Shown here in pieces: positions 11,895 through 24,149 of a stretch of DNA of 64,000 nt. Position numbers and translations under genes: made by a program. Positions within the stretch are counted from its first letter, which is position 1; each line of letters starts with the position of its first letter. This stretch comes from Rhipicephalus microplus (Eukaryota; Arthropoda; Arachnida; Ixodida; Ixodidae): NCBI RefSeq assembly GCF_043290135.1, contig NC_134700.1:76438000-76501999 (forward strand). Reading direction: 5' to 3'. Below the pieces are notes generated by a model, which was not told the DNA's origin, did not search any database, and saw only the letters and a program-made list of their open reading frames with translations.

Positions 11895-12395
11895 GCAACG
11901 TCATATAGTTTACGGCCGGACGGACAGACAGACACAAATGGGTGGACGGACAGGCAGACGGACAGATAGACAGATAGACAGATGAATGGGCGGACAGACA
12001 TATGGACGAATGAGTGCACGAACCGACAGACAGATGAATAGACAGACAGGGAGTCAAATGGATGGGAAGAAGCAGGAAAGGACAGTCGGGCGAAAGCACG
12101 GACGGACGAAAGGACAGACACGCGGAAAGACAGACGGATGGAAACATGCACGAACGGATGGAAGCACGTCTGGGAAGACGGGCGGAAGCATAGACGGGTG
12201 GATGCAAGCACGGACGGACTGAAGGAAGAATGTAGGGATGAGCGCAAGCATGAACGAACAGACCAACGGAAGCACGGGCGCACAAACAGACAGACCGACG
12301 GAAGCACACACGAACGGACAGACGGACGGAAGCAAGAATGGATGGACGGATGGGCACTGCGTCGCATTCATCAACATTCATTCCATAGATATGCT
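11895..12395 (-). repeat. Degenerate tetranucleotide array (GACA/GACG/GATG), copy 2, inverted
   Basis: About 450 bp of imperfect GACG/GACA/GATG/GAAG units. Its right flank, read on the minus strand, is AGCATATCTATGGAATGAAT, matching the flank of the array at 2610. The long cysteine/serine/valine or arginine/threonine-rich frames across it on both strands result from the repeat. Confidence 0.75.
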
Positions 12396-13158
12396 GTGAT
12401 GTTTAAAGATGATAGTCTTTATCGGGGACCTTTGACACAAAAAGCTTGGTCTGTTTGTGCACCTTTAACGATACTCGAAGGCCTGAACGGCACCGCATAA
12501 TCCTTCAAACGGTCGACTCCATCTGCAGCGCCCACGAATATTGCTCAAGATTTAGTGTTAATACTTGTGCGATGGTCCATTAAAAAGCAATTACTGCGAA
12601 TATAGTAGGCACCATAACACATCAATATTCTGTATGGGTGTCGTTTTACTAGAAATGTCATACATAAGTAATTCCAAGGACCATAGCACTTATGACGCTG
12701 CGCTGACAATGCAACGCTTGTACGAAAAGTCAATTGTTTCCAACGCCTTGCTATGACGACATGGTAGTGGCACTTACCCATTGCCTTGAGTTCTACACCT
12801 TATCGCATTCTAGAGGGGTGCACACGCAGCGTGCTTTGTTTTCCAACATAACTGTCAGACGGCGCTCATGTCTCACGTGTGACGTGACTTGATGTGCTCG
12901 TTCGCCTCCGCTGCACACTCGAGTCACCCTAACACAGCGCTTCCAGAATATAATTCACCGACTTTCTTGCGCAGCACATCAATTAAACGTTTTGCTCACT
13001 CTCTTCAGACGCAGGACTATCGTCTTTCGACGACTTTTGCAGTGTGACAAGCGGTTACGGGGCCCTTTTTTTTTTGAAGCACTACGTGGTGTAAATTTCT
13101 CCTCACTGTGGAGTCGTGGACCAATGTGGTAATCTTGCCAAAGTCGTTATCCTGATTG
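12396..13158. other. Unassigned sequence
   Basis: No convincing coding region was found. It follows the tetranucleotide array and may belong to the same dispersed repeat. Confidence 0.3.
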
Positions 13159-13159
13159 C

Positions 13160-13345
13160 ATTAATATTTGGGGTTTCCACGTCCCAAACCACCACTTGAT
13201 TATGAGAGACACCGTATTGGAAGGCTCCGAAAATTTCCACCACTCGGTGTTCTCTAACGTGCACCGAAAGCTGAGCACACAGGCCTACAGCATTTTCGCC
13301 TCCACCGAAAATGCAGCCACCGCAGCCAGGATTCGATGGCCGTTA
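13160..13345 (-). mobile_element. Ruka-like SINE, diverged and missing its head
   Basis: On the minus strand it matches the SINE body: the 3' end GGGGTTTCCACGTCCCAAAC (plus-strand reading), the central TTATGAGAGACACCGTATTG and the ACGTGCACC block. It stops at GCAGCCAGGATTCGATGG, within the B-box region. It is more diverged than the other copies and has no clear duplication. Confidence 0.85.
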
Positions 13346-13496
13346 TCCTTCCTCTTAAATTTACAGAAAGTTCACTGGTCTGAAAATATTTTTACGGGAA
13401 ATAAGTAATGCTTAGATGTTCATACATACCGCAACATTGCCAGAATAAGATCGCTGAAATAGAAGAATTTCACAAAACTTCCACAGCAGTACATGG

Positions 13497-13975
13497 CAGG
13501 AAAATTTTATTAACAGTACTAAGCGTCAAGCACTTTTCGCATCTATCTGCGCATATTTGTATCTATCTATCTAACCGCTTTCGTCTGGGTGTTCTCGTGA
13601 TCCCCGTCTTAACTTGACACGAAGAAAAATTAGTATGGAAGGGTAAGATGATTTGAAGAATATGACGTGCTCGTGAAGACATGAATAATGTCACAACCCC
13701 GTCGCATACGTCGTGGAACACTTAACGCCAAACAGTGGCAAATACCCGCTGGCGGTTGTGTGCCACTGGTATGCGGGTATGTGCCACAGGTGACTATCTA
13801 CCCAGGATTGACGCGAACGCACACGGGTAATTTTAAGGCGTGAGCGTTGAGAAAACCTGACATCAACAGTGTTGACCAGACGAATGCAAAGAATGAACGT
13901 CAAGGTTCACGTGGAAATTGAGCTCCTGCACTCCGCATGGCAATCAAGCATCGTACCACAGAGCCACGCCAGGCT
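13497..13975 (-). mobile_element. Second tRNA-like SINE family, copy in minus orientation
   Basis: The reverse complement aligns by eye along its whole length with 28800-29290. It has a tRNA-like start (GTGGCTCTGTGGTACGATGC), a middle TTTTCTCAACGCTCACGCC and the core GTGGCACATACCCGC. Next comes GTGACATTATTCATG, then a 3' part with GTCAAGTTAAG and TAGATAGATAGA. The element is about 480 bp, which is long for a SINE, and no open frame is shared between copies. Confidence 0.65.
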
Positions 13976-14029
13976 GTGAAGCTATATTTAAGTAGAAACT
14001 TATGTTTGCGAAATGCCGATTTCAGTCGC

Positions 14030-14335
14030 AGTGCTGGCAATCCAATTTCATAAACTTTACAGATGTACTGTTATGATGCAGCCGTCACGTTGGGTTAACG
14101 TTAATTGTAGCTATAAGTGTCATGCACTCAAGTTGATTTATGTAGCGGTATCGAAGGCCACCATCATCGCGAGCACCAGCGCTTCATATCAGCTTATCGC
14201 TTCAAGAGTTGCTACTATACTCATGTTCCTGTTGGCATCCTTGCGCAAGTGCAACAACTGGCTATACAAGCATTGGAAACTTCGACATACGTGTTTGAGT
14301 GCAACATTTGTACGTATAACTAGCGTAATTTCATA
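14030..14335 (-). repeat. Dispersed unclassified repeat, copy 1
   Basis: The reverse complement matches 42090-42330 in several blocks, including TGATATGAAGCGCTGGTG and GACGGCTGCATCATA. Neither copy has a conserved reading frame. The class is unknown. Confidence 0.55.
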
Positions 14336-14339
14336 ACGT

Positions 14340-17060
14340 GTCACGCAAAAAAAATTACACCATTGTCACCTTCCCTGCGAATGCTTCACATAACGTCGAT
14401 TACCAAGGTAGGAGATCTGCCGGCTTTTTTTTTTCTCTTTAATGTATCATTTGCTTCAAATGTACTTGGGTGGTTCCGAAAGCAGCTGGCGTAGTTTTCG
14501 AAGAAAAACAAATGTCGATATATAATCAACCTATTCGTTGCTTGCAGTATGTGAGGTGTTTATTTGGAGCCGCGATATAGTTGTTACTGCCTTTCATAGA
14601 CATGAAGTATACCTAATGGTCGTTCTAAAACAGTTTCATTTCCTTTTTATAGCATGAATGATTTCTTGAATATTGACAGTTATGGCTTTGTTGCGTAATT
14701 AGTGCTTCGCACAAACTCCTCTCCGGCAAGTCTGCAAAAAAACGTTGAAGTACAGTCGTTCAGCACAGGACAAATGTATAAAAAAGTGACAGTTCTTATA
14801 GGATTGACATAGCTGTATTACGAATAACATAAACAACAAAAGGTTATACATTAGCTATGTTTTTATCAAATGGGTGTACAATAGCAATTCAAGCATCACC
14901 TTACATGCCCCGCTTTGGGGTCATAAGCAACCATGAAAACCGATGAAGCTAGAAGGAAGTGCGCACTACTTAAATTACGCTACTGAGTATGCGAGCCACT
15001 TAATACTACTTGCATAATACTTAACTTGCGGAAAAAATTCGACAGACCCTGTAACGCTTGGCTGAAAGCGAAACATCTGACATAGGCTGCTACTCGGTGA
15101 CTGCATCGCATAACCCCTTTTACCTCAATGTGAGGGATCTGTCGAATTTTTGTCATTGTGCTCTATGGTGGTTACGCACACCTGCAGTTGTGGCACTGGG
15201 CAACAATACAACCCAAAATCGGCCGCTGGTGGGGTCTGATTACAGTTGCCGCTGTATAAAGAAATAGCACTGCCTAGTAGCTTCCTTCAAAACTGGAATC
15301 ATTCAATCCATAGAAATCACTCTCGCCCCGTGCCCCAATTTTATGTTCATTATCAGCCGCGATATGTTAAGCGCCTCCGCAGAACCTTTTTTGTTGTCCT
15401 TGTCTATACATAAAAATAGCTGGATGCCATATTGCAAATCGGGGATGACTTATATAACGCACAAGCTGGCAGTGAAAGTAGTCGAATGAGCGTAGCGTGG
15501 CGCAATCTGTTCACATGGGAACGAAATAATACTTCGATGTTTCTGTGGCACACCGTCTCTAGCCTTTCTACTTCATCAAAAAGCCACCGTCGGAGCTGAA
15601 AAGGGCCTGGTGCTATAGCATGACCGCATCTGAGCACGGTGACCGCTCAACCAGGCCTCTTAGGATACGGCATATGTGAGTTTGGAGCATTTTCTTCCCA
15701 TCTTAGAACCCTCCTACGGATGCGGCTTATAATTTATCAATGTTATTTATACCAGGTTAAATATACGACCAAGATTAGGTGCATAGTGTTTCAATGTTAG
15801 TGTGGTTTCCACGTTATAACAAGCTTCACCGCAGGCAGCATTTTGAAACGCGCAGGATTTTCTAGTTTTCGCACATGCCATTCTCTGAAGAAGGGAAATA
15901 GACACTCTAATAAGAAAACTTGCAAGGCATTGCAGGACCTACCTTGCCCGGGTCACAGGTCATGCCATCCAGCATTTTGTATTGGCCACATGACGTATAA
16001 TAGGGGTACTTAAGGCAGCATTGAAGAAAGCATCCATTATCCTGCAGTATAATGAGCATTACACATTACTCGAGACTATGACAATTATTGGGGATTGTAA
16101 AATAAAATAAAATATGATTTCAAATTTCAAGGATTTGTGCTACAATCGTTTTTCCACGCTGCCCTAACCGCTGTAATTTCAACCGATATTCACCGGCGCA
16201 ATATGGAGGCCACGTAGTTCAACCGACTACTATGCAACTACTGCAGGCGCTCCAAGAAAGTTTTTTTTCGTCAATCATGGTCTCCACTGGCTGCCCCTGA
16301 CGCGTGTGTTGGCAAGTGATTGTCTTCATATAAGTTTCGAAGGTGTTGCTATCATCGCCAGTCACATTCGCGAACTCTGATGCGAACGTTTCCCATGAAC
16401 TACTTCATCACGGCGCGACTGCCCAAAGTGAGAACCCCCACAACGCTCCACGCGGACGTCTCCCGGTAGACGCCAACAAAAGTCCCCTGCGGGTACTACC
16501 GACAACTTCGCTTCTTCAAGCCAAGACAAAACCCGGCAAAACCGAACTGACACTCCCGCCACCGTGGGTCATCGCTACCCTACCCGCCGACACGCTGGTC
16601 GAGGGAGTGCGACCGACTGACGGCAGGCGTTTGCGATTAAAGGCAATGTTCCAAGTCTTGCTTCGCGAGGGTTTTTAGAAGCAAGAAAAATTGTTGAGAA
16701 AAAATTTCATTCTGAGCTACACGTATCCTCACTTACGAGCTACTTGAATGCTTAGGTAGTCCCGAAAAGTTTGAAGATAAGATTTAAACCAGCTACTTAC
16801 GAACTTTTGACCTTTAGCAAAGCCAAATGGCAAGAAGTGTTAAGTAAAGCGTTCTTAGATCTGATACCGATAATTATTGACCATTATAAATCTTGCACAC
16901 ATAAAATTCAGCATAGAGAAACTCGGCTGGTAAATAAGCTAAGACAGCATGAGTCTGAATGTTTATTTGCCTATAAAAAACGTAAGAGGACACGTTAAAC
17001 ACAACTAAACAGAAGAAGCTTCTACGTGATGGTTAAAGTTCGCACGAGCGCGACTTTGAG
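14340..17060. other. Long stretch without a recognisable gene
   Basis: The open frames at 16343-16678 and 16771-16998 (75 residues, lysine-rich) are not similar to anything I recognise and lack supporting signals. An imperfect inverted repeat lies at 15033-15152. The rest shows no repeat family that can be matched elsewhere in the window. Confidence 0.4.
15033..15152. repeat. Inverted repeat with about 80-bp spacer
   Basis: AAAAATTCGACAGACCCT near 15034-15051 is matched by AGGGATCTGTCGAATTTTT near 15133-15151 on the opposite strand, with one mismatch. It could be the ends of a small element or simply a stem. No terminal duplication was seen. Confidence 0.5.
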
Positions 17061-17067
17061 GTGACCA

Positions 17068-17115
17068 ATCGATTGATTGATATGTGGGGTTCAACGTCCC
17101 AGAACCACCATATAT
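17068..17115 (-). mobile_element. Ruka-like SINE, 3'-end fragment
   Basis: GATTGATTGATATGTGGGGT followed by TCAACGTCCCAGAACCACCA is the 3' end of the SINE in minus orientation. The copy breaks off where the TA tract begins, so the rest was lost. Confidence 0.8.
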
Positions 17116-17124
17116 ATTGTGCTT

Positions 17125-17396
<272 letters not shown>

Positions 17397-17399
17397 AAT

Positions 17400-17417
17400 T
17401 GGTGGAGAGTGCTACGA
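17400..17417 (+). promoter_or_regulatory. Candidate primer-binding site
   Basis: TGGTGGAGAGTGCTACGA begins three bases after the LTR. TGG pairs with the CCA end of a tRNA as expected, but the matching tRNA could not be determined here. Confidence 0.55.
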
Positions 17418-17468
17418 TCCCTTTTGATGCCCTGGGAACTGCGTTCACGTACCCTGCAATCTACAATG

Positions 17469-18765
17469 TCCCACGACGCCTCGCAGCAAACGCCTCCTCC
17501 CATGCCACCCCCTTGTGCCGGTGTCCCCAGGATCCGAGATCCACCCATCTTCACGGGCGCCGATGGCACTGACGTGGAGGACTGGCACTGACGTGGAGGA
17601 CTGGAGCGTCCCCAACAAATGGGACGAGGACGGCAAGTTGACAAACTTGGTGTTCTACCTTGCGGGCGTTGCAAGCTTGTGGTACAACAACCACGCGTCC
17701 GATTTCGCAACCTGGTCCAATTTCAAGACCGCTATTACCAACGTTTTTGGCCGCCCTGCCGTTCGTAAGCTGCAAGCCGAGCAGCGCTTACGCGAACGCG
17801 CTCAGCAGGCTGGTGAATCATTCACCAGTTACATAGAAGATGTCCTGGACCTTTGCAAAAAATCCAACGACAGCATGTCCGAATCAGACAAGATCCGGAA
17901 CGTCATGAAGGGCATAGACGATGATGCCTTCACGATGCTGCTTGCCAAAAACCCAGGCACAGTAGCTGAGGTCATCACGCTGTGCCAGAGCTACGAGGAG
18001 CTCCGCCGGCAGCGTTCGATGACCCGTCGCTCTACACCACGAGATGCAGGGCTTGCAGGCTTGGAGGCGAGCTGTGATCAGGTGGCACTGCTGGCAGACC
18101 CCAAGTCCTTCATACGTGAGGAAATCGCGCGGCAGTTCTCTCTCCTGCCCTTTGCCCACCCACCGGCTGCTCAACAATCGGCCACTACCATTCTTCCACC
18201 CATCCGCCGAGCAATTGAGCAGGAAATAGCGGAGGTCATGCCGGCGTACCAACCACAACAGCTTCCGGCCCCTGCGCCCCCAAGTTACGCCCAAGTGGTC
18301 GCTAGGCCGCCTCCAGTCGTTCAACCGCCCGCCCCACTGACTTACGCCGAAGCTGCCGCACGACCTCCATCCTCTACAGCGGCTATGCCGGCTACGTATG
18401 TTGACGTGACCTCGCAGACTCAGCTCCAGCACCCCCTGCAGCCTTTCCAGCCACAGTTCCGTCCATCGGCTCTTACGTCATGGACAAGACCTACCCCAGC
18501 GAACCGATGGCGCACACCCGACAACCGACCCATCTGCTTTGCCTGCGGTTACGCCGGTCACGTAGCCCGTTATTGCCATCGTGTACAGCCGGCTCCAATT
18601 TCTTCGCCTATAGCTGGCCACCTCAGCCGTCCCTATCACGACGAACCACCGTCTAGGCCACCGCCGTCTCGCCCAGGTTCATCTCCTCGAAGGTCGCCGT
18701 CTCCACGACGTCGTTCCCTGTCCCCCATGAGGCCAAGTTCGGCTAATCATGAGCGGGAAAACTAG
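17469..18765 (+). pseudogene. gag: Gypsy gag, broken by a 19-bp tandem duplication
   Basis: Structural polyprotein of the element. The start is the ATG at 17469 (MSHDASQQTPPPMPPP), which corresponds to the N-terminus of the related relic at 2504. At 17565-17602 the 19-bp sequence GGCACTGACGTGGAGGACT occurs twice in tandem. The first frame therefore ends at TGA 17589-17591, and the body continues one frame over to the TAG at 18763-18765. The body contains the capsid-like domain (LTNLVFYLAGVASLWYNN, ESFTSYIEDVLDLC, IRNVMKGIDDDAF), a proline/alanine-rich linker and a CCHC knuckle CFACGYAGHVARYC near 18536-18577. It ends in a serine/arginine/proline tail. Compared with the relic, residues are also missing next to the duplication. 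A body start at the internal ATG 17515 is possible but would use an unrelated N-terminus. Confidence 0.85.
17565..17602 (+). repeat. 19-bp tandem duplication inside gag
   Basis: GGCACTGACGTGGAGGACT at 17565-17583 is repeated exactly at 17584-17602. Nineteen is not a multiple of three, so the duplication shifts the gag frame. Confidence 0.95.
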
Positions 18766-21700
18766 TCGTCGCAGTCCCCGAGGCAAGGACTGCGATGCTA
18801 TTGCGATATGAAAGCCCTCAGAGCCGCCCATCTAATGTCATAGACGTGCTTGTGGACGGTGTTCATGCATCTGCTCTTATTGACACTGGAGCTGCAGTAT
18901 CCGTTATGGACGAAAACTTCTGCCGCTTGCTTCGAAAAGTGACGACGCCGATTTCTGGGTTGTCCCTTCGTACTGCCGGTTCACATCGTATCCATCCTTC
19001 AGCAGAGTGCACAGCTCGCGTTGTCGTTCAGGACGTTCTGTATGTCGGCCAATTCATCATCATTCCTGCATGCTCTCATGACGTCATCCTGGGGTGGGAT
19101 TTTCTCTCCCGCAACGACGCCGTCATCCATTGTGCCGCTGCCGAAATTGAACTCTCACCCTTCTCGCATTTGACGCCGGAAGACAGTCCCTCGACACTGA
19201 GTAAGATTCTCGTGAAAGACGATACCATAGTGCCTCCAAGTTCGGCAATGGGTGTATCTGTCTACTGCGCTGGACTCTCCGACACAATTGCACTCGTTTC
19301 GCCATCCGACCGTGCTTGCCGAAGGAAAGGGTTGCTAGTACCTTTCGCGACCGTGCAAATCACCCAGAGCAACGCCGCTATTTTTGTGACCAACCCATCC
19401 CCGTACACTGTTACCTTGGTTCGAGGGGAATGTCTCGGCAGAGTGGAACCAGTGGATAACGCACAAGTCCTGGACGTACCTGATGACTCGCGTTGTCCCA
19501 GTTCGTGTACCGTCAGCGCTGTTTCCACTTATGATTCATCATCTCCTGATGTATTTGGCCCTTACATTGATGACAATCTTACGTCGGTACAGCGTTCCCA
19601 GCTTCTGGACCTGCTGCGAGAATATCATTCTTCTTTCGATGTCGGGCGAAGTTCTCTCGGTCGCACGTCCGCTGTTACACATCGTATCGACACTGGTGCC
19701 CATCCACCATTACGGCAACGTCCCTACCGCGTGTCGCCTACTGAACGTCGGGAAATTAACGAACAGGTTGATGATATGCTCAGACGCGACGTTATTCGGC
19801 CATCGGACAGTCCATGGGCGTCTCCTGTTGTTCTTGTCGCCAAGAAAGATGGTTCTGTGCGGTTCTGTGTGGACTACAGACGGCTCAATAAGATCACTCG
19901 CAAGGATGTTTACCCACTGCCGCGCATCGATGACGCAATTGACAGCCTTCACGGAGCCGAATTTTTTTCTTCTCTCGATCTAAGCTCCGGGTACTGGCAA
20001 GTACCCATGGCTGATGACGCTCGACCGAAGACTGCGTTCATCACACCCGACGGCTTGTACGAATTCAACGTCATGCCGTTTGGTCTATGTAATGCACCTG
20101 CGACCTTTGAGCGCATGATGGACACCGTTCTGTGCAACTTGAAATGGCACACGTGCTTGTGTTACCTCGATGACGTTGTTGTGTTCGCTCCAGATTTCTC
20201 CACGCATCTCCAACGTCTGAAAGAAGTTTTCGCACGTGTGAGCAATGCCGGCTTGCAACTAAATCTGAAGAAGTGCCGCTTTGCAGCACGGCAACTCGCC
20301 ATCCTAGGGTACGTCGTGTCTAAGGATGGCATTCTTCCTGACCCAGCGAAGCTTCGGGCTGTGGCTGAATTCCCCAAACCTGCGTCCGTCAAAGAACTGC
20401 GTAGTTTCGTGGGCCTGTGCTCATACTTCCGACGCTTCATACGAAACTTTGCTACGATTATATCACCGCTGACGAAGCTCCTTGGAAGTAACGGGCCCCT
20501 CAATTCGTGGTCGTCTGAGTGCGACGACGCGTTCGCGAAGCTCCGCCATTTGCTGACGTCTCCTCCCATTCTACGCCACTACGACCCTACGGCCCCGACG
20601 GAGGTGCACACAGACGCCAGTGGTGTAGGCCTCGGCGCTGTCCTGGCGCAGCGCAAACCCGGATTCTCTGAATATGTCGTAGCATATGCAAGCCGTACGC
20701 TCACGAGAGCCGAGACAAACTACACCGTCACGGAGAAAGAGTGCCTGGCGATCGTCTGGGCCCTTACAAAGTTTCGACCTTATTTGTATGGTCGCCCATT
20801 CGATGTCGTCACCGACCATCATGCACTATGCTGGCTTTCATCATTGAAGGATCCCTCAGGCCGTCTCGCCCGTTGGGCTCTTCGCTTACAAGACTATGAC
20901 ATCCGCGTGCTGTACCGCAACGGACGCCAGCATGCTGACGCCGACGCCCTCTCGCGCTCCCCTCTGCCTGAAGGTGATGTGCTCTGCTCAGTATCCTCAG
21001 CTGCTGTTTCTGCCATTGATGTTGACATCATCGCTACCGAACAGCGAAAGGATAATTCGATCGGCCCGCTCATCGACTTGCTCTCTGATCCATCCGCAAC
21101 GCCATCCACGCGTGCCTTGCGTCGTCAAGCTCGCCATTTCGCCATCCGTGACGGCCTTCTACACCGACGCAATTACGACGCCGATGGCCGGCAGTGGTTA
21201 CTCGTGATACCCCGCAGTCTGCGGTCAGAGATATGTGAATCCTTCCATTCTGATCCGCAATGCGCGCACTCTGGGGTATTCAAAACCTACCGTCGTATTC
21301 GACAACGCTACTTCTGGCACGGGATGTACCGCTATGTGCAGCAGTTCGTTCGCTCCTGCCTCGCTTGCCAACGCCGCAAACCGTCAGCACACATGTCGCC
21401 AGCCAGTCTGCAGCCGTTACCTTGCCCTGAGCGTCCGTTTGGGCGCATAGGTATCGATTTGTATGGACCACTTCCTCTGACGTCGGCTGGTAACCGCTGG
21501 GCCATCGTCGCCGTAGATCATTTAACGCGATACGCCGAAACCGCCGCTATCCCTGCGGCTACTGCGCGTGATGTTGCGTCCTTCCTACTGCATCGATTTA
21601 TACTGCGCCACGGTCCACCTCAGGAGCTTCTCAGCGATCGAGGCCGTGTCTTCTTGTCGGAAGTCGTCGAAGCCATTCTGACGGAGTGCCATTCTGTCCA

Positions 21701-22190
21701 CCGAAAAACTACTGCTTACCACCCACAGACGAATGGCCTCACCGAACGCTTTAACCGCACCCTCGGCGACATGCTTTCTATGTACGTCGCTGCCAACCAC
21801 ACTAATTGGGATAATATACTGCCCTTCGTCACCTACGCCTACAACACCACCCCTCAGAGCACGACTGGTTTTTCACCTTTCTACTTGCTGTACGGAAGGC
21901 ACCCGTCGCACACCATGGACACAATGCTCCCGTACACGCCGGATCCATCTGAGTGTACACCTATTTCCGAGACAGCCAGGCTTGCCGAAGAGTGTCGCGA
22001 GCTTGCCAAGACTTTTACGACGCAAGAGCAAGAGCGGCAGAAGAGTATTCGTGATGGCTCCACCACTTCTGAGCCCACGTTCCTTCCTGGTGCGCTTGTA
22101 TGGCTCTCGATCCCGACCTCTGCAGCTGGCCTCTCTTCCAAACTACGTCCCAAATACGAAGGCCCCTACCGTGTCATCGAGCGCACCTGA
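18753..22190 (+). CDS. pol: Gypsy pol polyprotein: protease, RT, RNase H, integrase
   Basis: The frame is open from 18753, overlaps the end of gag by 13 nt in the -1 frame, and has its first ATG at 18795. Residues below are counted from that ATG. The retropepsin motif DTGA is at 30-33, with LGWDFL near 100. Reverse transcriptase follows, with catalytic D395 in SLDLSSGYW and YLDD at 457-460. RNase H has D607 in [10 protein letters not shown] and then TEKECLA. Integrase has the HHCC zinc module (CLACQRRK), the DDE residues in GIDLYG, LSDRG and GLTERFN, and a GPY/F-type KYEGPYRVI near the end. The TGA at 22188-22190 cuts off the last part, since the frame continues with similar character to the TAG at 22311-22313. 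Translation probably depends on -1 frameshifting in the overlap near GGGAAAAC. Confidence 0.93.
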   Translation, partial: AGKLVVAVPEARTAMLLRYESPQSRPSNVIDVLVDGVHASALIDTGAAVSVMDENFCRLLRKVTTPISGLSLRTAGSHRIHPSAECTARVVVQDVLYVGQFIIIPACSHDVILGWDFLSRNDAVIHCAAAEIELSPFSHLTPEDSPSTLSKILVKDDTIVPPSSAMGVSVYCAGLSDTIALVSPSDRACRRKGLLVPFATVQITQSNAAIFVTNPSPYTVTLVRGECLGRVEPVDNAQVLDVPDDSRCPSSCTVSAVSTYDSSSPDVFGPYIDDNLTSVQRSQLLDLLREYHSSFDVGRSSLGRTSAVTHRIDTGAHPPLRQRPYRVSPTERREINEQVDDMLRRDVIRPSDSPWASPVVLVAKKDGSVRFCVDYRRLNKITRKDVYPLPRIDDAIDSLHGAEFFSSLDLSSGYWQVPMADDARPKTAFITPDGLYEFNVMPFGLCNAPATFERMMDTVLCNLKWHTCLCYLDDVVVFAPDFSTHLQRLKEVFARVSNAGLQLNLKKCRFAARQLAILGYVVSKDGILPDPAKLRAVAEFPKPASVKELRSFVGLCSYFRRFIRNFATIISPLTKLLGSNGPLNSWSSECDDAFAKLRHLLTSPPILRHYDPTAPTEVHTDASGVGLGAVLAQRKPGFSEYVVAYASRTLTRAETNYTVTEKECLAIVWALTKFRPYLYGRPFDVVTDHHALCWLSSLKDPSGRLARWALRLQDYDIRVLYRNGRQHADADALSRSPLPEGDVLCSVSSAAVSAIDVDIIATEQRKDNSIGPLIDLLSDPSATPSTRALRRQARHFAIRDGLLHRRNYDADGRQWLLVIPRSLRSEICESFHSDPQCAHSGVFKTYRRIRQRYFWHGMYRYVQQFVRSCLACQRRKPSAHMSPASLQPLPCPERPFGRIGIDLYGPLPLTSAGNRWAIVAVDHLTRYAETAAIPAATARDVASFLLHRFILRHGPPQELLSDRGRVFLSEVVEAILTECHSVHRKTTAYHPQTNGLTERFNRTLGDMLSMYVAANHTNWDNILPFVTYAYNTTPQSTTGFSPFYLLYGRHPSHTMDTMLPYTPDPSECTPISETARLAEECRELAKTFTTQEQERQKSIRDGSTTSEPTFLPGALVWLSIPTSAAGLSSKLRPKYEGPYRVIERT

Positions 22191-22313
22191 CCCGTCAACT
22201 ATCTGATCGAACCCGTTGAACAATCTTCGGACATGCGCCGCCGTGGGCGAGACATCGTCAACGTGGAGCGCCTGAAGGCTTATTATGACCCGCTCATAGT
22301 AACAAGCTGTTAG
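22191..22313 (+). pseudogene. Pol C-terminal tail beyond a premature TGA
   Basis: The pol frame reads on for 40 codons (PVNYLIEPVEQSS, GRDIVNVERLKAYYDP) to TAG at 22311-22313. Conserved-looking sequence after the stop indicates that TGA 22188-22190 is a recent nonsense change, most simply from TCA. Confidence 0.75.
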
Positions 22314-22349
22314 GTCGCCAGGCGGCTCCCTCTTCGACCCCGGGGTAAT

Positions 22350-22507
22350 TGTAGCGAAGCCTCCGAACTCTGAAATGGGTCGAACTCTTGAGTACCTTCT
22401 AGTGGGGCTACCCAACAAGAACGCCGCTCGCGCTGGGAGTCCGTGCTTGGCCGTTACTTTCGCCATTGTGTATACTCGCTGTCTGCCCGCTAGTAAACGC
22501 CATAACA
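22350..22507 (+). repeat. 3' LTR of the young Gypsy element
   Basis: Identical to the 5' LTR across 158 bp, ending CATAACA before the ATATA duplication at 22508-22512. The upstream CCCCGGGGTAAT is a poor match to a purine tract, so the plus-strand primer is uncertain. Confidence 0.97.
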
Positions 22508-23876
22508 ATATATTAGTGTATTCAGTTATGATGTTTGCACGTCCTCGTTGGCATCATATTATTCTGTTATTTAGACCGTATTGAGCTCGGCCCAGGTTAT
22601 ACTTCCTTATTTAGGCTCTCTTACGCATATCGATAGATTCAAAGGTAGTGCAATTTATAGTTCGTCTGTGGTGTTCGAGACTTTCATGCATTGACGCTTC
22701 TTAATCATGTATTTCTGCTCGTGGGAGAGCTTTCCAGGGTCTCGTCTAACATCCGTACGTCCGATTGCCGATAGCCCCACTCTAATGATACTTGCGAGAT
22801 CATTGCTTCAGCGCTAAATGGAGCTTCTTCCGCTAGAGCCGAGTGTCAAGCCTGGGGCGCGACGCTTCATTTATTTGCTTTGCTTCTTAGCGCATACTTA
22901 AGCATTTGCTGCTTGCGTTTGTCATAGCAGTGGACGTCAGCTACTCCGAGCTTTAGATATTTGATATGCCTAGGAGCTATTGGTGGCGCACCATGCAACC
23001 GAAGGTGGTTGCGTGAGGAGGGTCGACCCGTGAAGTCACCCAGGAAAAGATAGGACGCATGGACGTACGCCCTGTGCCGCTTGCATTGGGTGAAATTGAT
23101 CGCCAAATGATGTATATTGGACCAATGTACTTCCTTAATTGAAAGGAACAGCGCAATGTTCGCTACCTTATTTTTTTCCGCACTTCAAATGGTGGTGGTT
23201 TGAGCTAATCGACGGTGCATCCACGATTCTTTGCGTATTTCTTTGCATGCCACAAAAGCACTGCCGACTAGAATTGACGTATAAACTGAATGGCACTCCG
23301 AAGTAATTACTACCAAGCCTGGCTGACTGATTTGCCACAGTAGTAGGCCGCTAGTGAGTAGCGCGCCATTCCAACTTCATGAGACTGAAAGACGCCGTCG
23401 TCAATACTTGAGCCGTCAACAACGTGGAATTGCTTATTCAATGGAACACAAGAATTTAACTTCCCATTAAGTACCACTTGTGTCACAGCCATGCTGAGAC
23501 TCTCATTGTGCGCAATTTACTGCACTCGCATGTTGCATGCAGGTACTATAAGCGCTATCAAAACTTGAATATCGGAAAAAATACACACGTATGCTTTTCT
23601 TAACGTTGAAATTGCGAAACTTCATCGAGCAGCAACGTCATTCGGAAGGTACCCATGAAGTGCAGGAGAAGGTGGAAAAGAGGCGTGGATTGTAGTTGTA
23701 CCTGCACGTTCGATTGTTCTATTTCGTTTTGCTGGTCAAGCTCGAGTGTCTTGGTGGCATGCTGTGCTCCATAATACCGACAGAAAGTGGGCTACATGTA
23801 ATGCACGTACAAAAAACAACAACTATGGTTTCGCTTCACCTCGCTCTACGATATTATACAAGAAATATGAAGGGAC

Positions 23877-24149
23877 TTACGACCGTACAAAAACATTAGC
23901 GCACGAGAGGATGTGAAGTGCAAGTCGTTCCTCGTAAGTTAGCTGCTCATCGTTCATCGCCGTCATCAATTCCCTCCACTGAGTGACTTTGACAACACAA
24001 ACAACGCGTACCTCACCACGTTTATCCGGGCGCTGAGAACATTTCGCTTTAAAATCCGCAAACAAGCGAGTCACTTGTTGTGTGCTACCCTTTATCAACA
24101 AAGGCGCAAAAACAAGTGACGTAGCCTCGGCCAAGTTTCGGAAGAGCAA
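23877..24149 (-). other. Unassigned 90-codon open frame
   Basis: The minus-strand frame encodes FRNLAEATSLVFAPLLIKGS, then RLFADFKAKC and TQWRELMTAMNDEQLTYEER. It is charged and of balanced composition, not repeat-derived. No family is recognised and no splice or start signals were found. It could be an exon, an old transposon fragment or chance. Confidence 0.2.

Noticed and set aside
11895..12395. Cysteine/serine/valine-rich open frames of 100-190 codons, like small secreted proteins
   Set aside because: They come from the degenerate tetranucleotide array and exist in several frames and on both strands, which a real gene would not show.
16343..16678. 111-codon plus-strand frame as a host gene
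   Set aside because: No recognisable domain, start context or splice signals; the composition is unremarkable and a minus-strand frame overlaps it.
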